Notes: generated by a model not told the origin, from the sequence alone. DNA of 64,000 bases from Actinosynnema sp. ALI-1.44 (GCF_001984155.1 NZ_MTQO01000046.1:124001-188000), one strand, 5' to 3'. Shown: positions 51,123-60,439, counted from the first letter of the stretch. Numbers and translations are program-made.

Positions 51123-52148
51123 GTGACCGATTCCCTCGCGCCTGTCGAGGAGTCGATCGCGGAGGTCCCGCCGCCGTCACGCGGCGGCGGGGTTGTTCGC
51201 TATCTGCTCGCGAAGGTCGGTGGCGCGGTCATGAGTGTGCTCATGGTCGTGGTGTTGGGGTTCTTTTTGTTCCGGGTGATGCCCGGTGACCCGGTGTCGA
51301 TCATGACGCGGGGTCGTCCGGTGTCGGGTGCGCAGTTGGAGGCGTTGCGGGCGCAGCACGGGTTCGACAAGCCGTTGCTGGTGCAGTTCTGGAACTACCT
51401 GGTGGGGTTGGTGCACGGGGATTTCGGGCAGTCGTACGCGTTCAACGCGCCCGCGGGGGTGATCATCGGTGAGCGGTTGGGTCCGACGTTGTTGTTGACG
51501 GGCACGGCGACGGTGCTGGCGGCGGCGTTGGGGTTGTGGCTGGGTGCGAAGACCGGGTGGCACCGCAACGGCCCGCTGGATAGGGGCAGCAGCGGTGTGG
51601 CGTTGGTGTTCTGGTCGATTCCGCCGTGGTGGTTGGGTGTGGTGTTGTTGATGATCGCTGGTGGGGTGTTCCCGACGGGCGGTATGCAGAGCCCGGACAG
51701 TCCGGCGGCGTTCTTCCCGCACGCGCTGGATGTGGCGCATCACATGGTGTTGCCGGTGTTCACGCTGGTGTTGGCGTTGTACGGGCAGTACCAGTTGGTG
51801 ATGCGGGCGTCGCTGCTGGAGGAGATGAACTCGGATTATCTGACCACGGCGCGGGCGAAGGGGTTGCGCGACGATCTGGTGCGGCGGCGGCACGCGTTGC
51901 CGAACGCGTTGTTGCCGACGGCGACGCTGGTGTTCCTGCATTTGGGGATGGTGGTGTCGGGGGCGATCACGGTGGAGGCGGTGTATTCGTGGCCCGGGTT
52001 GGGCCAGTTGACCGCGGAGGCGTTGGCGTCCAAGGATCTGCCGTTGTTGCAGGGGATCTTCATCGTGCTGGTGATCGCGGTGGTGGTCATGAATTTGTTC
52101 GCGGACCTGCTGTTGCGGGTTTTGGATCCGAGGGTGCGTGCGTCATGA
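51123..52148 (+). CDS. Peptide ABC permease (DppB-type)
   Basis: The 341-residue protein has six membrane helices, the N-terminal FRVMPGDPVSIM block and the loop TARAKGLRDDLVRRRHALPN that contacts the ATPase. The GTG start lies 10 bases after the binding-protein gene; its end overlaps the DppC gene (ATGA). Confidence 0.9.
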   Translation: MTDSLAPVEESIAEVPPPSRGGGVVRYLLAKVGGAVMSVLMVVVLGFFLFRVMPGDPVSIMTRGRPVSGAQLEALRAQHGFDKPLLVQFWNYLVGLVHGDFGQSYAFNAPAGVIIGERLGPTLLLTGTATVLAAALGLWLGAKTGWHRNGPLDRGSSGVALVFWSIPPWWLGVVLLMIAGGVFPTGGMQSPDSPAAFFPHALDVAHHMVLPVFTLVLALYGQYQLVMRASLLEEMNSDYLTTARAKGLRDDLVRRRHALPNALLPTATLVFLHLGMVVSGAITVEAVYSWPGLGQLTAEALASKDLPLLQGIFIVLVIAVVVMNLFADLLLRVLDPRVRAS

Positions 52149-53029
52149 CGTCACCGGCGTGGGCTCGTCGGCGGGATGCGGCGGGTAGGGCGTGGCGGGA
52201 GTTCGCGGCCAACCGGGGCGGGTTGGTGGGCTTGGTGGTGCTGGCGGTGTTCGTGCTGGTCGCGGCGCTGGGGCCGGTGCTGATCGACGACGCGGACCTG
52301 GATGTGACCCGGGCGACCGGGGATCGGTTGCGGTCGCCGAGTGGGGAGTTCTGGCTGGGCACGGACGAGAACGGCCGGTCGGTGCTGGCGTTGACGCTGT
52401 GGGGGACTCAGTTGTCGCTGGTGGTCGGGTTGGCCGCGGCGTTGTTGTCGGTGGTGATCGGCACGACGGTGGGGATCCTGGCGGGGCATTTCGGTGGCTG
52501 GTTGTCGGCGGTGCTGCTGCGGTTCACCGATTTCTTCCTGATCATGCCGTCGCTGGTGCTGGCGATCGCGTTGTCGGCGGTGCTGGACGGCGGGGCGGGC
52601 ACGATCATCCTGGCGATCGGGGTGGTGTCGTGGCCGGCGAGTGCGCGGTTGGTGCGGGCGCAGACGCTGGCGGTGGAGGCGCGGCCGTACATCGAGCGGT
52701 CGCGGGCGTTGGGCGGTGGGCACGGGCATGTGATCTTCAAGCACGTGTTGCCGTCGGTGTTGCCGTTGGTGTTCGTGAACACGACGTTGGCGGTGGGGAC
52801 GGCGATCGTGGCGGAGTCGACGCTGCGGTTTCTGGGGTTGGGGGACACGAACGAGATCACGTGGGGCGGGTTGCTGCGCTCGGCGGGCAGCAGCGGCGCG
52901 ATCACGTACGGGGCGTGGTGGTATCTGTTGCCGCCGGGGATCGCGATCGTGTTGCTGGTGTTGGCGTTCACGTTGGTGGGACGCGCGTTGGAGACTGTGT
53001 TGAACCCGAAGCTGCGGGAGCGCCGGTGA
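52145..53029 (+). CDS. Peptide ABC permease (DppC-type)
   Basis: The 294-residue protein has the GTDENGRSVL motif after the first helix, five further helices, and the ATPase contact ERSRALGGGHGHVIFKHVLP. The ATG 52145 overlaps the DppB stop, and its own stop overlaps the ATPase start (GTGA). Confidence 0.9.
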   Translation: MTSPAWARRRDAAGRAWREFAANRGGLVGLVVLAVFVLVAALGPVLIDDADLDVTRATGDRLRSPSGEFWLGTDENGRSVLALTLWGTQLSLVVGLAAALLSVVIGTTVGILAGHFGGWLSAVLLRFTDFFLIMPSLVLAIALSAVLDGGAGTIILAIGVVSWPASARLVRAQTLAVEARPYIERSRALGGGHGHVIFKHVLPSVLPLVFVNTTLAVGTAIVAESTLRFLGLGDTNEITWGGLLRSAGSSGAITYGAWWYLLPPGIAIVLLVLAFTLVGRALETVLNPKLRERR

Positions 53030-54642
53030 CCCCTGTTCTGGAACTTCGTGACCTGCGGGTGACCTACGCGGGTGGGCATGCGGCCGTGCGGGGCGTGGAT
53101 CTGACGCTGCTGCCAGGGCAGACGCTCGGGTTGGCGGGGGAGTCGGGGTGTGGCAAGTCGTCGCTGGCGATGTCGGTGCTGCGGTTGTTGCCCAAGGACG
53201 CCCAGGTCAGCGGGGAGATCCTGCTGGACGGGGAGGACACGCGGGCGATGAGCTGGGGCCGGTTGCGGGCGGTGCGGTGGGCGTCGGCGTCGATCGTGTT
53301 CCAGGGCGCGATGCACGCGTTGAACCCGGTGCGGCGGGTCGGGACGCAGATCGCGGAGCCGATGCGGTTGCACGCGTCGTTGCCGGAGGATCAGGTCGAG
53401 GCGCGGGTGGCGCAGTTGCTGGCGCAGGTGGAGTTGCCGCCGGAGAAGGCGCGGGCGTATCCGCATGAGCTGTCGGGTGGGCAGAAGCAGCGGGTGATGA
53501 TCGCGATGGCGTTGGCGTGTGGGCCGCGGCTGGTGATCGCGGACGAGCCGACGACGGCGTTGGACGTGATCGTGCAGGCGCAGGTGCTGGCGTTGGTCAC
53601 GCGTCTGGTGGCCGAGCAGGGCATCGGTCTGGTGATGATCAGCCATGACTTGTCGGTGCTGGGGTCGGTGTGTGAGCGGCTGGCGGTGATGTACGAGGGT
53701 CAGGTGGTGGAGTTGGGGTCGGCGCCGACGGTGGTGCATGACCCGCAGCACGCGCACACGAAGGCGTTGGCGGCGGCGTTCCCGACGGTGGGTGACCCGG
53801 CGTCGCGGTATGCGCCGGCGACGACGAACCCGGCGGGGGTGCCGCCGAAGGTGGTGCCGCGGGCGGGGGAGCCGTTGTTGCGGACACAGGCGCTGCGGGT
53901 GGATTTCCGGCAGCGCGGCGGCGGGTGGATGCGGGCGGTCAACGACGTGTCGCTGGAGGTCGGGCGCGGCGAGATCGTGGCGTTGGTGGGCCAGTCGGGG
54001 TCGGGCAAGACGACGCTGGCGCGCACGGTGCTGGGGTTGCAGCAGCCCAGCGGCGGGCAGGTGTTGTATGACGGCAGGCCTCTGCCGCGTGGCTCGCGGG
54101 GGTTGCGGGAGTACCGGCGTGAGGCGCAGTTGGTGTTGCAGGACCCGACGAGCGCGTTGAACCCGCGGCACACGGTGTACGAGGCGGTCGCGGAGGGTTT
54201 GCGTATTCACCGGATGCCGGGTGATGAGCGGGAGTTGGTGGCAGCGGCGCTGGAGGCGGCGGAGTTGCGCCCGGCGGGGCGGTACATGCCGGTGTTGCCG
54301 CACCGTTTGTCCGGTGGGCAGCGGCAGCGGGTGGTGATCGCGGGCGCGTTGGCGTTGCGGCCGCGGTTGCTGGTGGCCGACGAGCCGGTGGCGTCGCTGG
54401 ACGCGTCGGTGCGGGGCGAGATCCTGGCGTTGTTGCTGCGGCTGCGGGCGGAGCTGGGGCTGGCGGCGCTGGTGATCACGCACGACCTGGGGCTGGCGTG
54501 GAACATCGCCGACCGGGTCGCGGTGATGTACCGGGGTGAGCTGGTGGAGGTCGGTGAGGTGGAGCAGGTGCTGTTGGCGCCGCGGCACGAGTACACCCAG
54601 TCGTTGCTGGCGGCGTTGCCGGAAGTGGCTCCGGTGACATGA
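53026..54642 (+). CDS. Fused double ATPase of the peptide importer (DppD-DppF)
   Basis: The 538-residue protein has two full nucleotide-binding domains in one chain. Domain 1 has LAGESGCGKSS, LSGGQKQRVMIAMAL and ADEPTTALDV; domain 2 has LVGQSGSGKTTLA, LSGGQRQRVVIAGAL and ADEPVASLDA. All motifs look catalytic. Most Dpp/Opp systems encode the two as separate genes. The GTG 53026 overlaps the DppC stop. The importer is complete: one binding protein, two permeases, one double ATPase. Confidence 0.92.
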   Translation: MTPVLELRDLRVTYAGGHAAVRGVDLTLLPGQTLGLAGESGCGKSSLAMSVLRLLPKDAQVSGEILLDGEDTRAMSWGRLRAVRWASASIVFQGAMHALNPVRRVGTQIAEPMRLHASLPEDQVEARVAQLLAQVELPPEKARAYPHELSGGQKQRVMIAMALACGPRLVIADEPTTALDVIVQAQVLALVTRLVAEQGIGLVMISHDLSVLGSVCERLAVMYEGQVVELGSAPTVVHDPQHAHTKALAAAFPTVGDPASRYAPATTNPAGVPPKVVPRAGEPLLRTQALRVDFRQRGGGWMRAVNDVSLEVGRGEIVALVGQSGSGKTTLARTVLGLQQPSGGQVLYDGRPLPRGSRGLREYRREAQLVLQDPTSALNPRHTVYEAVAEGLRIHRMPGDERELVAAALEAAELRPAGRYMPVLPHRLSGGQRQRVVIAGALALRPRLLVADEPVASLDASVRGEILALLLRLRAELGLAALVITHDLGLAWNIADRVAVMYRGELVEVGEVEQVLLAPRHEYTQSLLAALPEVAPVT

Positions 54643-54745
54643 CCGACGGACATGATCGACTCCAATACCACCGACCCGGCAGTGATCTGAACCACGGGTG
54701 GCCCTCACCGCACGTCGGGGCACGGTGTGTAACCTGCTAGACGCC

Positions 54746-56338
54746 ATGGCCACCACCACAGATCCGGCGCCGAACCTGGACAACGCTTTGGGTGCTGACA
54801 CCGACAAGACCGCAGAATCCGGCAAGCCCGCGACGGGCATGCCGGTGCGCACGATCGCGCTCGGCACGCTCGGCACCGTTCTGATCCTGCTCACGGCCGT
54901 CGGCGCGGCCGGGATCCTCGTTCGTGACCCGATCCTGGGCAACGGCCCCCTGTCGTGGTTGCGCTACGGCCACGGCAAGATGCTGGCCACGGCGGTCCTG
55001 TACATCGGGTTCGCGCTCGTGGTGTGGGCGTGGGTGCGGCTGGGCCGGCATGTGCTGGCCGGGCGCGTGAACGCCCGCGCGGTGCTGACCGCGGCGTTGT
55101 GCTGGATGGCGCCGCTGCTGTTCTCGCCGCCGGTGTTCACCCGGGACGTGTTCTCCTACCTCGGGCAGGGCATGCTGCCGCTGCACGGGTTCGACCCGTA
55201 CATGGTCGGCCCGGCGCAGCTGGAGAACATGCCGGACATCTCCCAGAACGTGCACTCGTTCTGGCAGACCACGCCCGCGCCGTACGGCCCGATGTTCATC
55301 CTGGTCGCCAAGGGTGTCGTGTCGATCACCGGCAGTGACGCGATTCTCGGTGTGATCCTGATGCGCCTGGCCCTGGCGATCGGTCTCGGCCTGCTGATCT
55401 GGGCGCTGCCCGGCCTGGTCAGGCACCTCGGCGGGAAGCTGCCGGTGGCGTTGTGGCTCGCGGTGGCCAGCCCGATGACGGTGGTGCACCTGTTCGGCGG
55501 CCCGCACAACGACATCCTGATGGTGGGCCTGCTCGCGGCGGGCACGCTGTGTGTGCTCAACCGCAAACACGTGCTGGGGATCGTGCTGGCGACGCTGGCG
55601 ATGGCGGTCAAAGCCTCGGCGGCGCCCGCGTTGCCGTTCCTGGTGTGGGTGTGGGCCAAACACCTGACGTCGACGTTCTGGCGGAACTTCGTGCGCGCCG
55701 CGGCCCTGTCGATCGGGATCTTCGCGGTGACGTTCACCGCGGTGACGCTGGCCGCGGGCGTGAACCTGGGCTGGTTCCCGGCGTTGCGGGCCCCGGCGAT
55801 GATCGTGAACTGGATGTCGCCGCCGACCGCGGTGGGCGAGTTCCTGCACTGGCTGACCGCGCTGGTGTTCAACGTGTCCAAGGACCCGTTCGTCCTGGTC
55901 ACCCGCACCATCGGTGCGTTGCTCCTCGGGTATGTCTTCGTCAAGCAGTGGTGGGCGGCGCGCGACGGCGGCGCCGACGCGGTCCGCCGGATGGCGATCG
56001 TGCTGCTGGCGGTGGCGCTGCTGTCCCCAGCGACCCTGCCCTGGTATCTGACGTGGGGTTTCGTCATCGCCGCGGCGTTGCCGTGGAACCCCAAGCGGCT
56101 GCCGATGGTGGTCGGCCTCGCGGTGTTCCTCGTGCTGACCTACTCACCGGCCGGTGAGGACCAGCTGTACAACTACCCGTTCATGGCCGCCGCGATCCTG
56201 GTGTCCATCCTGGCGGCGAAGGCGCTGACCACGATCGACCCGCTGAACATGTTCGGCCACAAACGGCCCGCGCTGGTCGACGTCGGCCCGGCACCGAAAC
56301 CGGCGGCGGGTGAACCGAAAGACCCCATCGCGGACTGA
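54746..56338 (+). CDS. Polyprenol-phosphomannose-dependent mannosyltransferase (MptB-like, GT-C)
   Basis: The 530-residue protein has a 35-residue polar N-terminal tail and about 12-14 membrane helices, with TRDVFSYLGQGMLPLHGFDP in the first outer loop (catalytic Asp region) and GGPHNDILMVGLLAAG matching the paralogue at 40592 (GGHNDLLMVGLLAMG). It should build alpha-1,6-mannan from polyprenyl-phosphomannose supplied by Ppm1. The ATG has no Shine-Dalgarno site. The 43-base palindrome after the stop ends the gene. Confidence 0.85.
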   Translation: MATTTDPAPNLDNALGADTDKTAESGKPATGMPVRTIALGTLGTVLILLTAVGAAGILVRDPILGNGPLSWLRYGHGKMLATAVLYIGFALVVWAWVRLGRHVLAGRVNARAVLTAALCWMAPLLFSPPVFTRDVFSYLGQGMLPLHGFDPYMVGPAQLENMPDISQNVHSFWQTTPAPYGPMFILVAKGVVSITGSDAILGVILMRLALAIGLGLLIWALPGLVRHLGGKLPVALWLAVASPMTVVHLFGGPHNDILMVGLLAAGTLCVLNRKHVLGIVLATLAMAVKASAAPALPFLVWVWAKHLTSTFWRNFVRAAALSIGIFAVTFTAVTLAAGVNLGWFPALRAPAMIVNWMSPPTAVGEFLHWLTALVFNVSKDPFVLVTRTIGALLLGYVFVKQWWAARDGGADAVRRMAIVLLAVALLSPATLPWYLTWGFVIAAALPWNPKRLPMVVGLAVFLVLTYSPAGEDQLYNYPFMAAAILVSILAAKALTTIDPLNMFGHKRPALVDVGPAPKPAAGEPKDPIAD

Positions 56339-56346
56339 ACTGTCTG

Positions 56347-56389
56347 CGCGTCAGGCCCGGTCGGCACAGTGCCGACCGGGCCTGACGCG
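56347..56389 (+). terminator. 43-base palindromic terminator
   Basis: Perfect 21-bp arms (starting CGCGTCAGGCCCGG) are separated by one base, 8 bases after the mannosyltransferase stop. Confidence 0.85.
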
Positions 56390-56420
56390 TCTCTGCGGTC
56401 ACCTACCGCTACCGCGAACA

Positions 56421-56488
56421 CGTTCGGATGATCTTCGAACGACCCGGTCGTGACCCCCGCCTCCGGCGGCGTCCGGTGGAGGCGGGGG
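56421..56488. other. Two further hairpins between terminator and TetR
   Basis: CGTTCG...CGAACG (56421-56441) and a perfect 11-bp stem CCCCCGCCTCC/GGAGGCGGGGG (56454-56488) lie in the 278-base space. The first may be the operator of the TetR gene; the second looks like another terminator. Confidence 0.35.
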
Positions 56489-56616
56489 AGCGGCCCGAGG
56501 TCCAGGCCCGGTCACCCCGCTCGGCCCACCGGCCGGGAACCCGGCCGCCCGGTCAGTGCCGGGCTGTGACCGGGCCCGCACACAGGGTGGTTGATCATGG
56601 GTGTTAGGTTGCGGCG

Positions 56617-57228
56617 ATGCAGTCGAAGACCCGCACGATCGGCCGGGACGGTCCGTCGTTCATCGAGGTGGCCCGGCGCGCGCAGATCGTCGAATGCGCC
56701 ATCGAAACCATCGCCGCCCTCGGCTACGCCCAGGCGTCGCTGAACCAGATCGCCGAGCGCGCGGGCATCTCCAAAAGCGTGATCTCCTACCACTTCACCG
56801 GCAAGGACGAACTGATCCAGCAAGTGCTGGCGGACGTCAACCAGGCCGCCGCGGCGGCGATGTGGCCGAAGGTGCAGGCGGAAACCACCTCGGCCGGGAT
56901 GCTGCGCGCCTACATCCAGTGCCACCTGGACTTCATGCGCACCCACCCCCACCACGTCGCCGCAGTCGCCGAAATCCTGATCTACCACCGCACCCAGACC
57001 GCCCTCGACGCGGACACCACACCCCTGGAAGAACGCCTGCGCCAAGGCCAACGCGACGGCGAGTTCCGCCAGTTCTCCCCCCGCCTGATGGCCTGGACCA
57101 TCCGCGCCGCCCTGGACGAGATCGCCCGCCAATACGTCGCCAACCCAAGCCTGGACCTCGACGAATGCGCCCGGGAACTCGTCGGCACCTTCACCACCGC
57201 CACCGCGGCCGTCCCCGCCATCCACTGA
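56617..57228 (+). CDS. TetR-family regulator
   Basis: The 203-residue protein has the TetR DNA-binding domain (FIEVARRAQIVECAIETIAA, then RAGISKSVISYHFTGKDELI) and a C-terminal helical domain of the TetR_C_6 kind. It is encoded upstream of the DUF3558/WXG region in the same direction as the lipoprotein gene, 84 bases before it. Whether it controls that cluster is unknown. Confidence 0.9.
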   Translation: MQSKTRTIGRDGPSFIEVARRAQIVECAIETIAALGYAQASLNQIAERAGISKSVISYHFTGKDELIQQVLADVNQAAAAAMWPKVQAETTSAGMLRAYIQCHLDFMRTHPHHVAAVAEILIYHRTQTALDADTTPLEERLRQGQRDGEFRQFSPRLMAWTIRAALDEIARQYVANPSLDLDECARELVGTFTTATAAVPAIH

Positions 57229-57245
57229 CCCGCCGTCGGTGTGCG

Positions 57246-57312
57246 CGAAACGGGCATGTCGATCACCCCAGGTCGGCTACGCTGAGCGACGGTCCACTGA
57301 CGGGGGAGAAAC
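57246..57312 (+). promoter_or_regulatory. Promoter of DUF3558 gene 1 (repeat copy 1)
   Basis: The segment GGTCGGCTACGCTG...CGACGGTCCACTGACGGGGGAG, containing a TACGCT -10 hexamer (57278-57283) and a GGGGGAG ribosome-binding site, is shared almost base for base with 59643-59713 and 60371-60439. Confidence 0.6.
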
Positions 57313-57888
57313 ATGAGGCGCCTCGCGGCCCTGGCACTACTACTGACCCTGACCGTCGCCTGCGACAACAGCACCACCACCACCCCACCACCCACAACAA
57401 CCAGCACCACAACACCGCGCACCACGCCGAACAGCCCGCAGGCGCCCCGCGTACCCACACCACTGGACGCCACCGAGTTCGCCGCCGCCCCATGCCGAAG
57501 CCTCACCGACCCGCAGCAGAAACAGTTCGCCCTCAACCCAGGACGGACCAGCGGCGTCGCCCAGGAAGGCAACACGTGCTTGTACGAGTACATCAACGGC
57601 ACAGCAGGGTCGGTCGCGGTGGTGTACGCCGTGAAGGTCCCGACCGGCCTCAGTTCCCGGTACGCCGAGAAAGCCGCGGGCCGGTGGCCCCATTGGCAGG
57701 TCCTCGACATGAACGGATACCCGGCAGTCGCCTATGCCGTGCCCGCGGGGGAATGCAACGTCGCCGTAGGTATCACCGACACCCTGTACTTCTGGGTGAC
57801 CGCCGGCGACAAACCGGGCGCCGCGAAGTGCTCGACGTCCCAGGATGTCGCGTCGGCGGTCCTGTCCACGCTCCGAACCGGTCACTGA
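57313..57888 (+). CDS. DUF3558 lipoprotein 1
   Basis: The 191-residue exported lipoprotein has a signal peptide with lipobox VAC (Cys near residue 18), a Thr/Pro-rich linker (residues 23-50) and a DUF3558 domain with paired cysteines (PCRSLTD, NTCLYEY, ECNVAVG, KCSTSQD). DUF3558 proteins are cell-surface lipoproteins of Pseudonocardiales of unknown function, often near ESX-type genes. It converges on the membrane-hairpin protein gene with 1 base between stops. Lnt (17370) would acylate it. Confidence 0.8.
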   Translation: MRRLAALALLLTLTVACDNSTTTTPPPTTTSTTTPRTTPNSPQAPRVPTPLDATEFAAAPCRSLTDPQQKQFALNPGRTSGVAQEGNTCLYEYINGTAGSVAVVYAVKVPTGLSSRYAEKAAGRWPHWQVLDMNGYPAVAYAVPAGECNVAVGITDTLYFWVTAGDKPGAAKCSTSQDVASAVLSTLRTGH

Positions 57889-57889
57889 C

Positions 57890-58996
57890 CTACTTGCCGG
57901 CAGCCTCGAAATACGTGTGATACCGAGGAACCGACATGGACGTCGCCGCGCTGTTGGGCACCGTGCTGTACTCCCGTCCGGAGCGCAGCTCGTCGAGCTT
58001 GGTGCGCAGCTTCGCATGCAGGTCCGTGACGGCCTGTGCTGTGTCACGCTCGATCTTCGTCACCGCGTCGAGATACTGCTTGGCCGAGTCGCGCAGGTAA
58101 CGCTGGTCCTCAATGAGCAGTTGGTTCTTCTTGTCACCTTCCTTGGCGGTTTTCATCGCCTCTCCGATCGCCTCCACGACCACCACCTGGAGGAGCTTCG
58201 CCGCGGTGGGGGCGGTCGCGCCCCCACTGATCACCATCGTCACGCCCGCGACCAAGCCGGTCACGGCCACGGAGAACAAGTCGAGGATGACGCCCCCGCC
58301 GCCGCTGTGATACCAGTCGTGCTGCGCGAAGGTCTTCGTCATGGCCCTCATCAACGCGGCCATGTCCTCGCTGGCCTTGTGGAAGATCGCTCGATATCGC
58401 ACGAGGTGTTCGGCCAACACGTAGAAACAGTTCTCGGTGTAGACCTGGTAGCGGATGACGTCGTTCTCGTACTCGTTCGCCGCGAGTCGTCCCAGGCCAA
58501 GCCAACTGTTGCGGACCTCGAACCAGTTCATGCGCACCGGGTGCATCTCCTTGTACCGGGTGGCGTCGACAGGTGACTCCACGTCCGGTGCCTTGCCCGC
58601 GGTCTTGCCTTGAGGGTCGGTGCCGGTGAAGTAGCCCTTCGCGATCTTCCGGTAGGTCGGCTCGATGACAGTGTCGCTGACACCGCTGACGGCCTGCGCG
58701 GGCCTGAAGAACACGCCGGGATCCGCCGAGTACCCATCGATGACCGACACCGTCACGTACTGCGCGGTGTCCTGGTCCAGACTCGGTATCCGCTGGGGCA
58801 TCTCGGCGTCCGTGGGGACGTGACCGCTGCGATCCGGGCCTGTCGCACGGTAGATACGAGGGCCGTCGTGCGACTCGGGGCGCAGCAGGTAGTCGATCCA
58901 GGCGTTGAGTTCGGCGGCCGCCGCGGCGAGTTCGGGGTCGGTGGCGGCGTTGATTCCGGCGACCGGTCTGGGCTGCTGACCAGGTGGTAGCACCAT
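57890..58996 (-). CDS. Large partner protein 1 (helical, membrane hairpin), function unknown
   Basis: The 368-residue protein has no recognised family. It has an N-terminal helix (ELAAAAAELNAWIDYLLRPE), a middle with PRIYRATGPDRSG and SVIDGYSADPG, a helical block VYTENCFYVLAEHLVRYRAI, a hydrophobic stretch after a Gly run (about 232-260), then an amphipathic coiled region (residues 285-345). No signal peptide. It starts 2 bases after the WXG gene, so the pair is co-expressed. Its paralogue is at 61043; these conserved blocks mark a shared family. The layout resembles ESX/PPE or LXG-type secreted partner proteins; this is inference. Confidence 0.65.
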   Translation of the reverse strand: MVLPPGQQPRPVAGINAATDPELAAAAAELNAWIDYLLRPESHDGPRIYRATGPDRSGHVPTDAEMPQRIPSLDQDTAQYVTVSVIDGYSADPGVFFRPAQAVSGVSDTVIEPTYRKIAKGYFTGTDPQGKTAGKAPDVESPVDATRYKEMHPVRMNWFEVRNSWLGLGRLAANEYENDVIRYQVYTENCFYVLAEHLVRYRAIFHKASEDMAALMRAMTKTFAQHDWYHSGGGGVILDLFSVAVTGLVAGVTMVISGGATAPTAAKLLQVVVVEAIGEAMKTAKEGDKKNQLLIEDQRYLRDSAKQYLDAVTKIERDTAQAVTDLHAKLRTKLDELRSGREYSTVPNSAATSMSVPRYHTYFEAAGK

Positions 58997-58998
58997 GG

Positions 58999-59403
58999 CT
59001 AGTACCCCATGTCTTCCAGCTGATTCTCGATCGACTGGAACCTGGTCGCGATCCGCTGCTCGTTCTGCTGCGAGCGTGCGATGACATCGAGGAGCACACC
59101 CTTGTACTCCGCCATGGACTCGACGAGGTCGGTTTGGTCTTGCTTCAACCAACGCAGCTGGTATTCAACCTCGTTGAGGAATGAACCGCTGGCATCCTGG
59201 ACGATGTTGTTGCCGACGCCGCCGAACCATCCCGCCGCGTGGCTGGCGTGTGCCGCGGCGATCTCGCCGTGCGCGTGCGCGTATCCCTCGGCGATGGCGG
59301 TGAGCTCGTGGACGACAGGCGTCACGTACCACTCGATGGCCTTCGCCATGCTTACCGGGTCGAGCGCGAAGTCAGCTTGCCTGCCTGCCTCTGGTGTGGT
59401 CAT
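58999..59403 (-). CDS. WXG-motif small protein 1 (ESX-like)
   Basis: The 134-residue helical protein has a WxG turn (W59-F60-G61 in HAAGWFGGVGN) between two long helices, the plan of WXG100/ESAT-6 proteins exported by type VII secretion, but longer at both ends. It is followed immediately by the large partner gene. ATG 59403 has GGAGGGG upstream. The paralogue at 62122 has its WFG at the same position. No EccC or other secretion-machine gene lies in the window. Confidence 0.65.
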   Translation of the reverse strand: MTTPEAGRQADFALDPVSMAKAIEWYVTPVVHELTAIAEGYAHAHGEIAAAHASHAAGWFGGVGNNIVQDASGSFLNEVEYQLRWLKQDQTDLVESMAEYKGVLLDVIARSQQNEQRIATRFQSIENQLEDMGY

Positions 59404-59571
59404 CGTGAGTCCCCTCCTCGTGTGCGTCCGTCACGGGCGCGTCGCACATCGTGACAGAAACCCATCGCGGGCCGTAGCGGATTCACTACCAAAGGGCACG
59501 ACCAGCCCAGCACGATCACGCTACGCATCCCCACCACCCACCTGACAGCACATGCCGGGTATCACCCCCGC
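59404..59571. repeat. Duplicated promoter region, copy 1
   Basis: About 168 bases upstream of WXG gene 1 match 62533-62700 almost exactly (for example CGGGCCGTAGCGGATTCACT and CACATGCCGGGTATCACC), with a handful of changes. It carries the minus-strand promoter of the WXG gene. The remaining space to 59713 holds the DUF3558 promoter. Confidence 0.85.
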
Positions 59572-59642
59572 AACGGTCCGCCATTCGGCGAGGTACGACG
59601 GCCGTCCCCGCTATCTGATGCGCCGTCCCTGTCGACGAGGAC

Positions 59643-59713
59643 TGCGCGAAACGGGCCTGTCGACCACCTCAGGTCGGCTACGCTGTGCGACGGTCCACTG
59701 ACGGGGGAGAAAC
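59643..59713 (+). promoter_or_regulatory. Promoter of DUF3558 gene 2 (repeat copy 2)
   Basis: This has the same conserved block as at 57246, with CTGTCGA upstream, TACGCT as -10 and GGGGGAG before the ATG. Confidence 0.6.
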
Positions 59714-60307
59714 ATGAGGCGCCTCGCGGCCCTGGCACTACTACCACTAACCCTGACCATCGCCTGCGACAACAGCACCACCACCACCCCACCCACAACA
59801 ACCAGCACCACAACACCGCGCACCACACCGAACAGCCCGCAGGCCCCACGCGTACCCACACCGCTCGACGCGGTCGCGTTCACGACCGACCCCTGCCGCA
59901 GTCTCACCGACAACCAACGCCAGCGACTCGGCGTCGACAAAGGCGAAGTCACCGAGATCGCCCGAGAAGGCGTGAGCTGCTTCTACCGATATCCCGGCGG
60001 CACGCCCAGCGCTGTTTCCGTCACGTACGCGACCAAGGACCAAGCCGGGCTCAACTCCCGGTACAACCAGCACGCGGCGGGATTCTTCAACTACTGGGCA
60101 CCGGACACCGTCGACGGCCACCCCGCGCTGGGATACGGCGCCAGCGATTCAGCCGACCCGAACCCCCGGACATGCAACTTCGCCATCGCGCTGACCGACA
60201 CGCTCTACTTCTGGGTGACCGCCGACGACACACCCGGCGCCGCGAAATGCTCGGCAACCAAAGAGGTGGCGTCGGCGGTCCTGGCAACGATCAAGGCAAC
60301 GCGGTGA
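59714..60307 (+). CDS. DUF3558 lipoprotein 2
   Basis: The 197-residue lipoprotein has the lipobox IAC and a Thr/Pro linker nearly identical to the other two, then a DUF3558 domain (PCRSLTDNQRQRLGV, SCFYRYPGG, TCNFAIALTDTLYFW, KCSATKE). It lies 132 bases before DUF3558 gene 3, in tandem. The signal peptide and linker DNA match the others far better than the domain does. Confidence 0.8.
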   Translation: MRRLAALALLPLTLTIACDNSTTTTPPTTTSTTTPRTTPNSPQAPRVPTPLDAVAFTTDPCRSLTDNQRQRLGVDKGEVTEIAREGVSCFYRYPGGTPSAVSVTYATKDQAGLNSRYNQHAAGFFNYWAPDTVDGHPALGYGASDSADPNPRTCNFAIALTDTLYFWVTADDTPGAAKCSATKEVASAVLATIKATR

Positions 60308-60370
60308 CCCTCAGCGATTGAAATAGCCCCCGCCATCCGCTGAGCGCGTCCCAGTCCACGATGCGGACTG

Positions 60371-60439
60371 TACGAAACGGGCCTGTCGATCACCCTGGGT
60401 CGGCTACGCTGTGCGACGGTCCACTGACGGGGGAGAAAC
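60371..60439 (+). promoter_or_regulatory. Promoter of DUF3558 gene 3 (repeat copy 3)
   Basis: This is the third copy of the block described at 57246. It makes an independent start site for each lipoprotein gene likely. Confidence 0.6.

Noticed and set aside
52408-54942. Very long minus-strand open frame opposite the peptide importer
   Set aside because: It is Arg/His/Pro-rich with no family-like motif and lies antisense to genes with full ABC motifs; a by-product of high GC at third codon positions.
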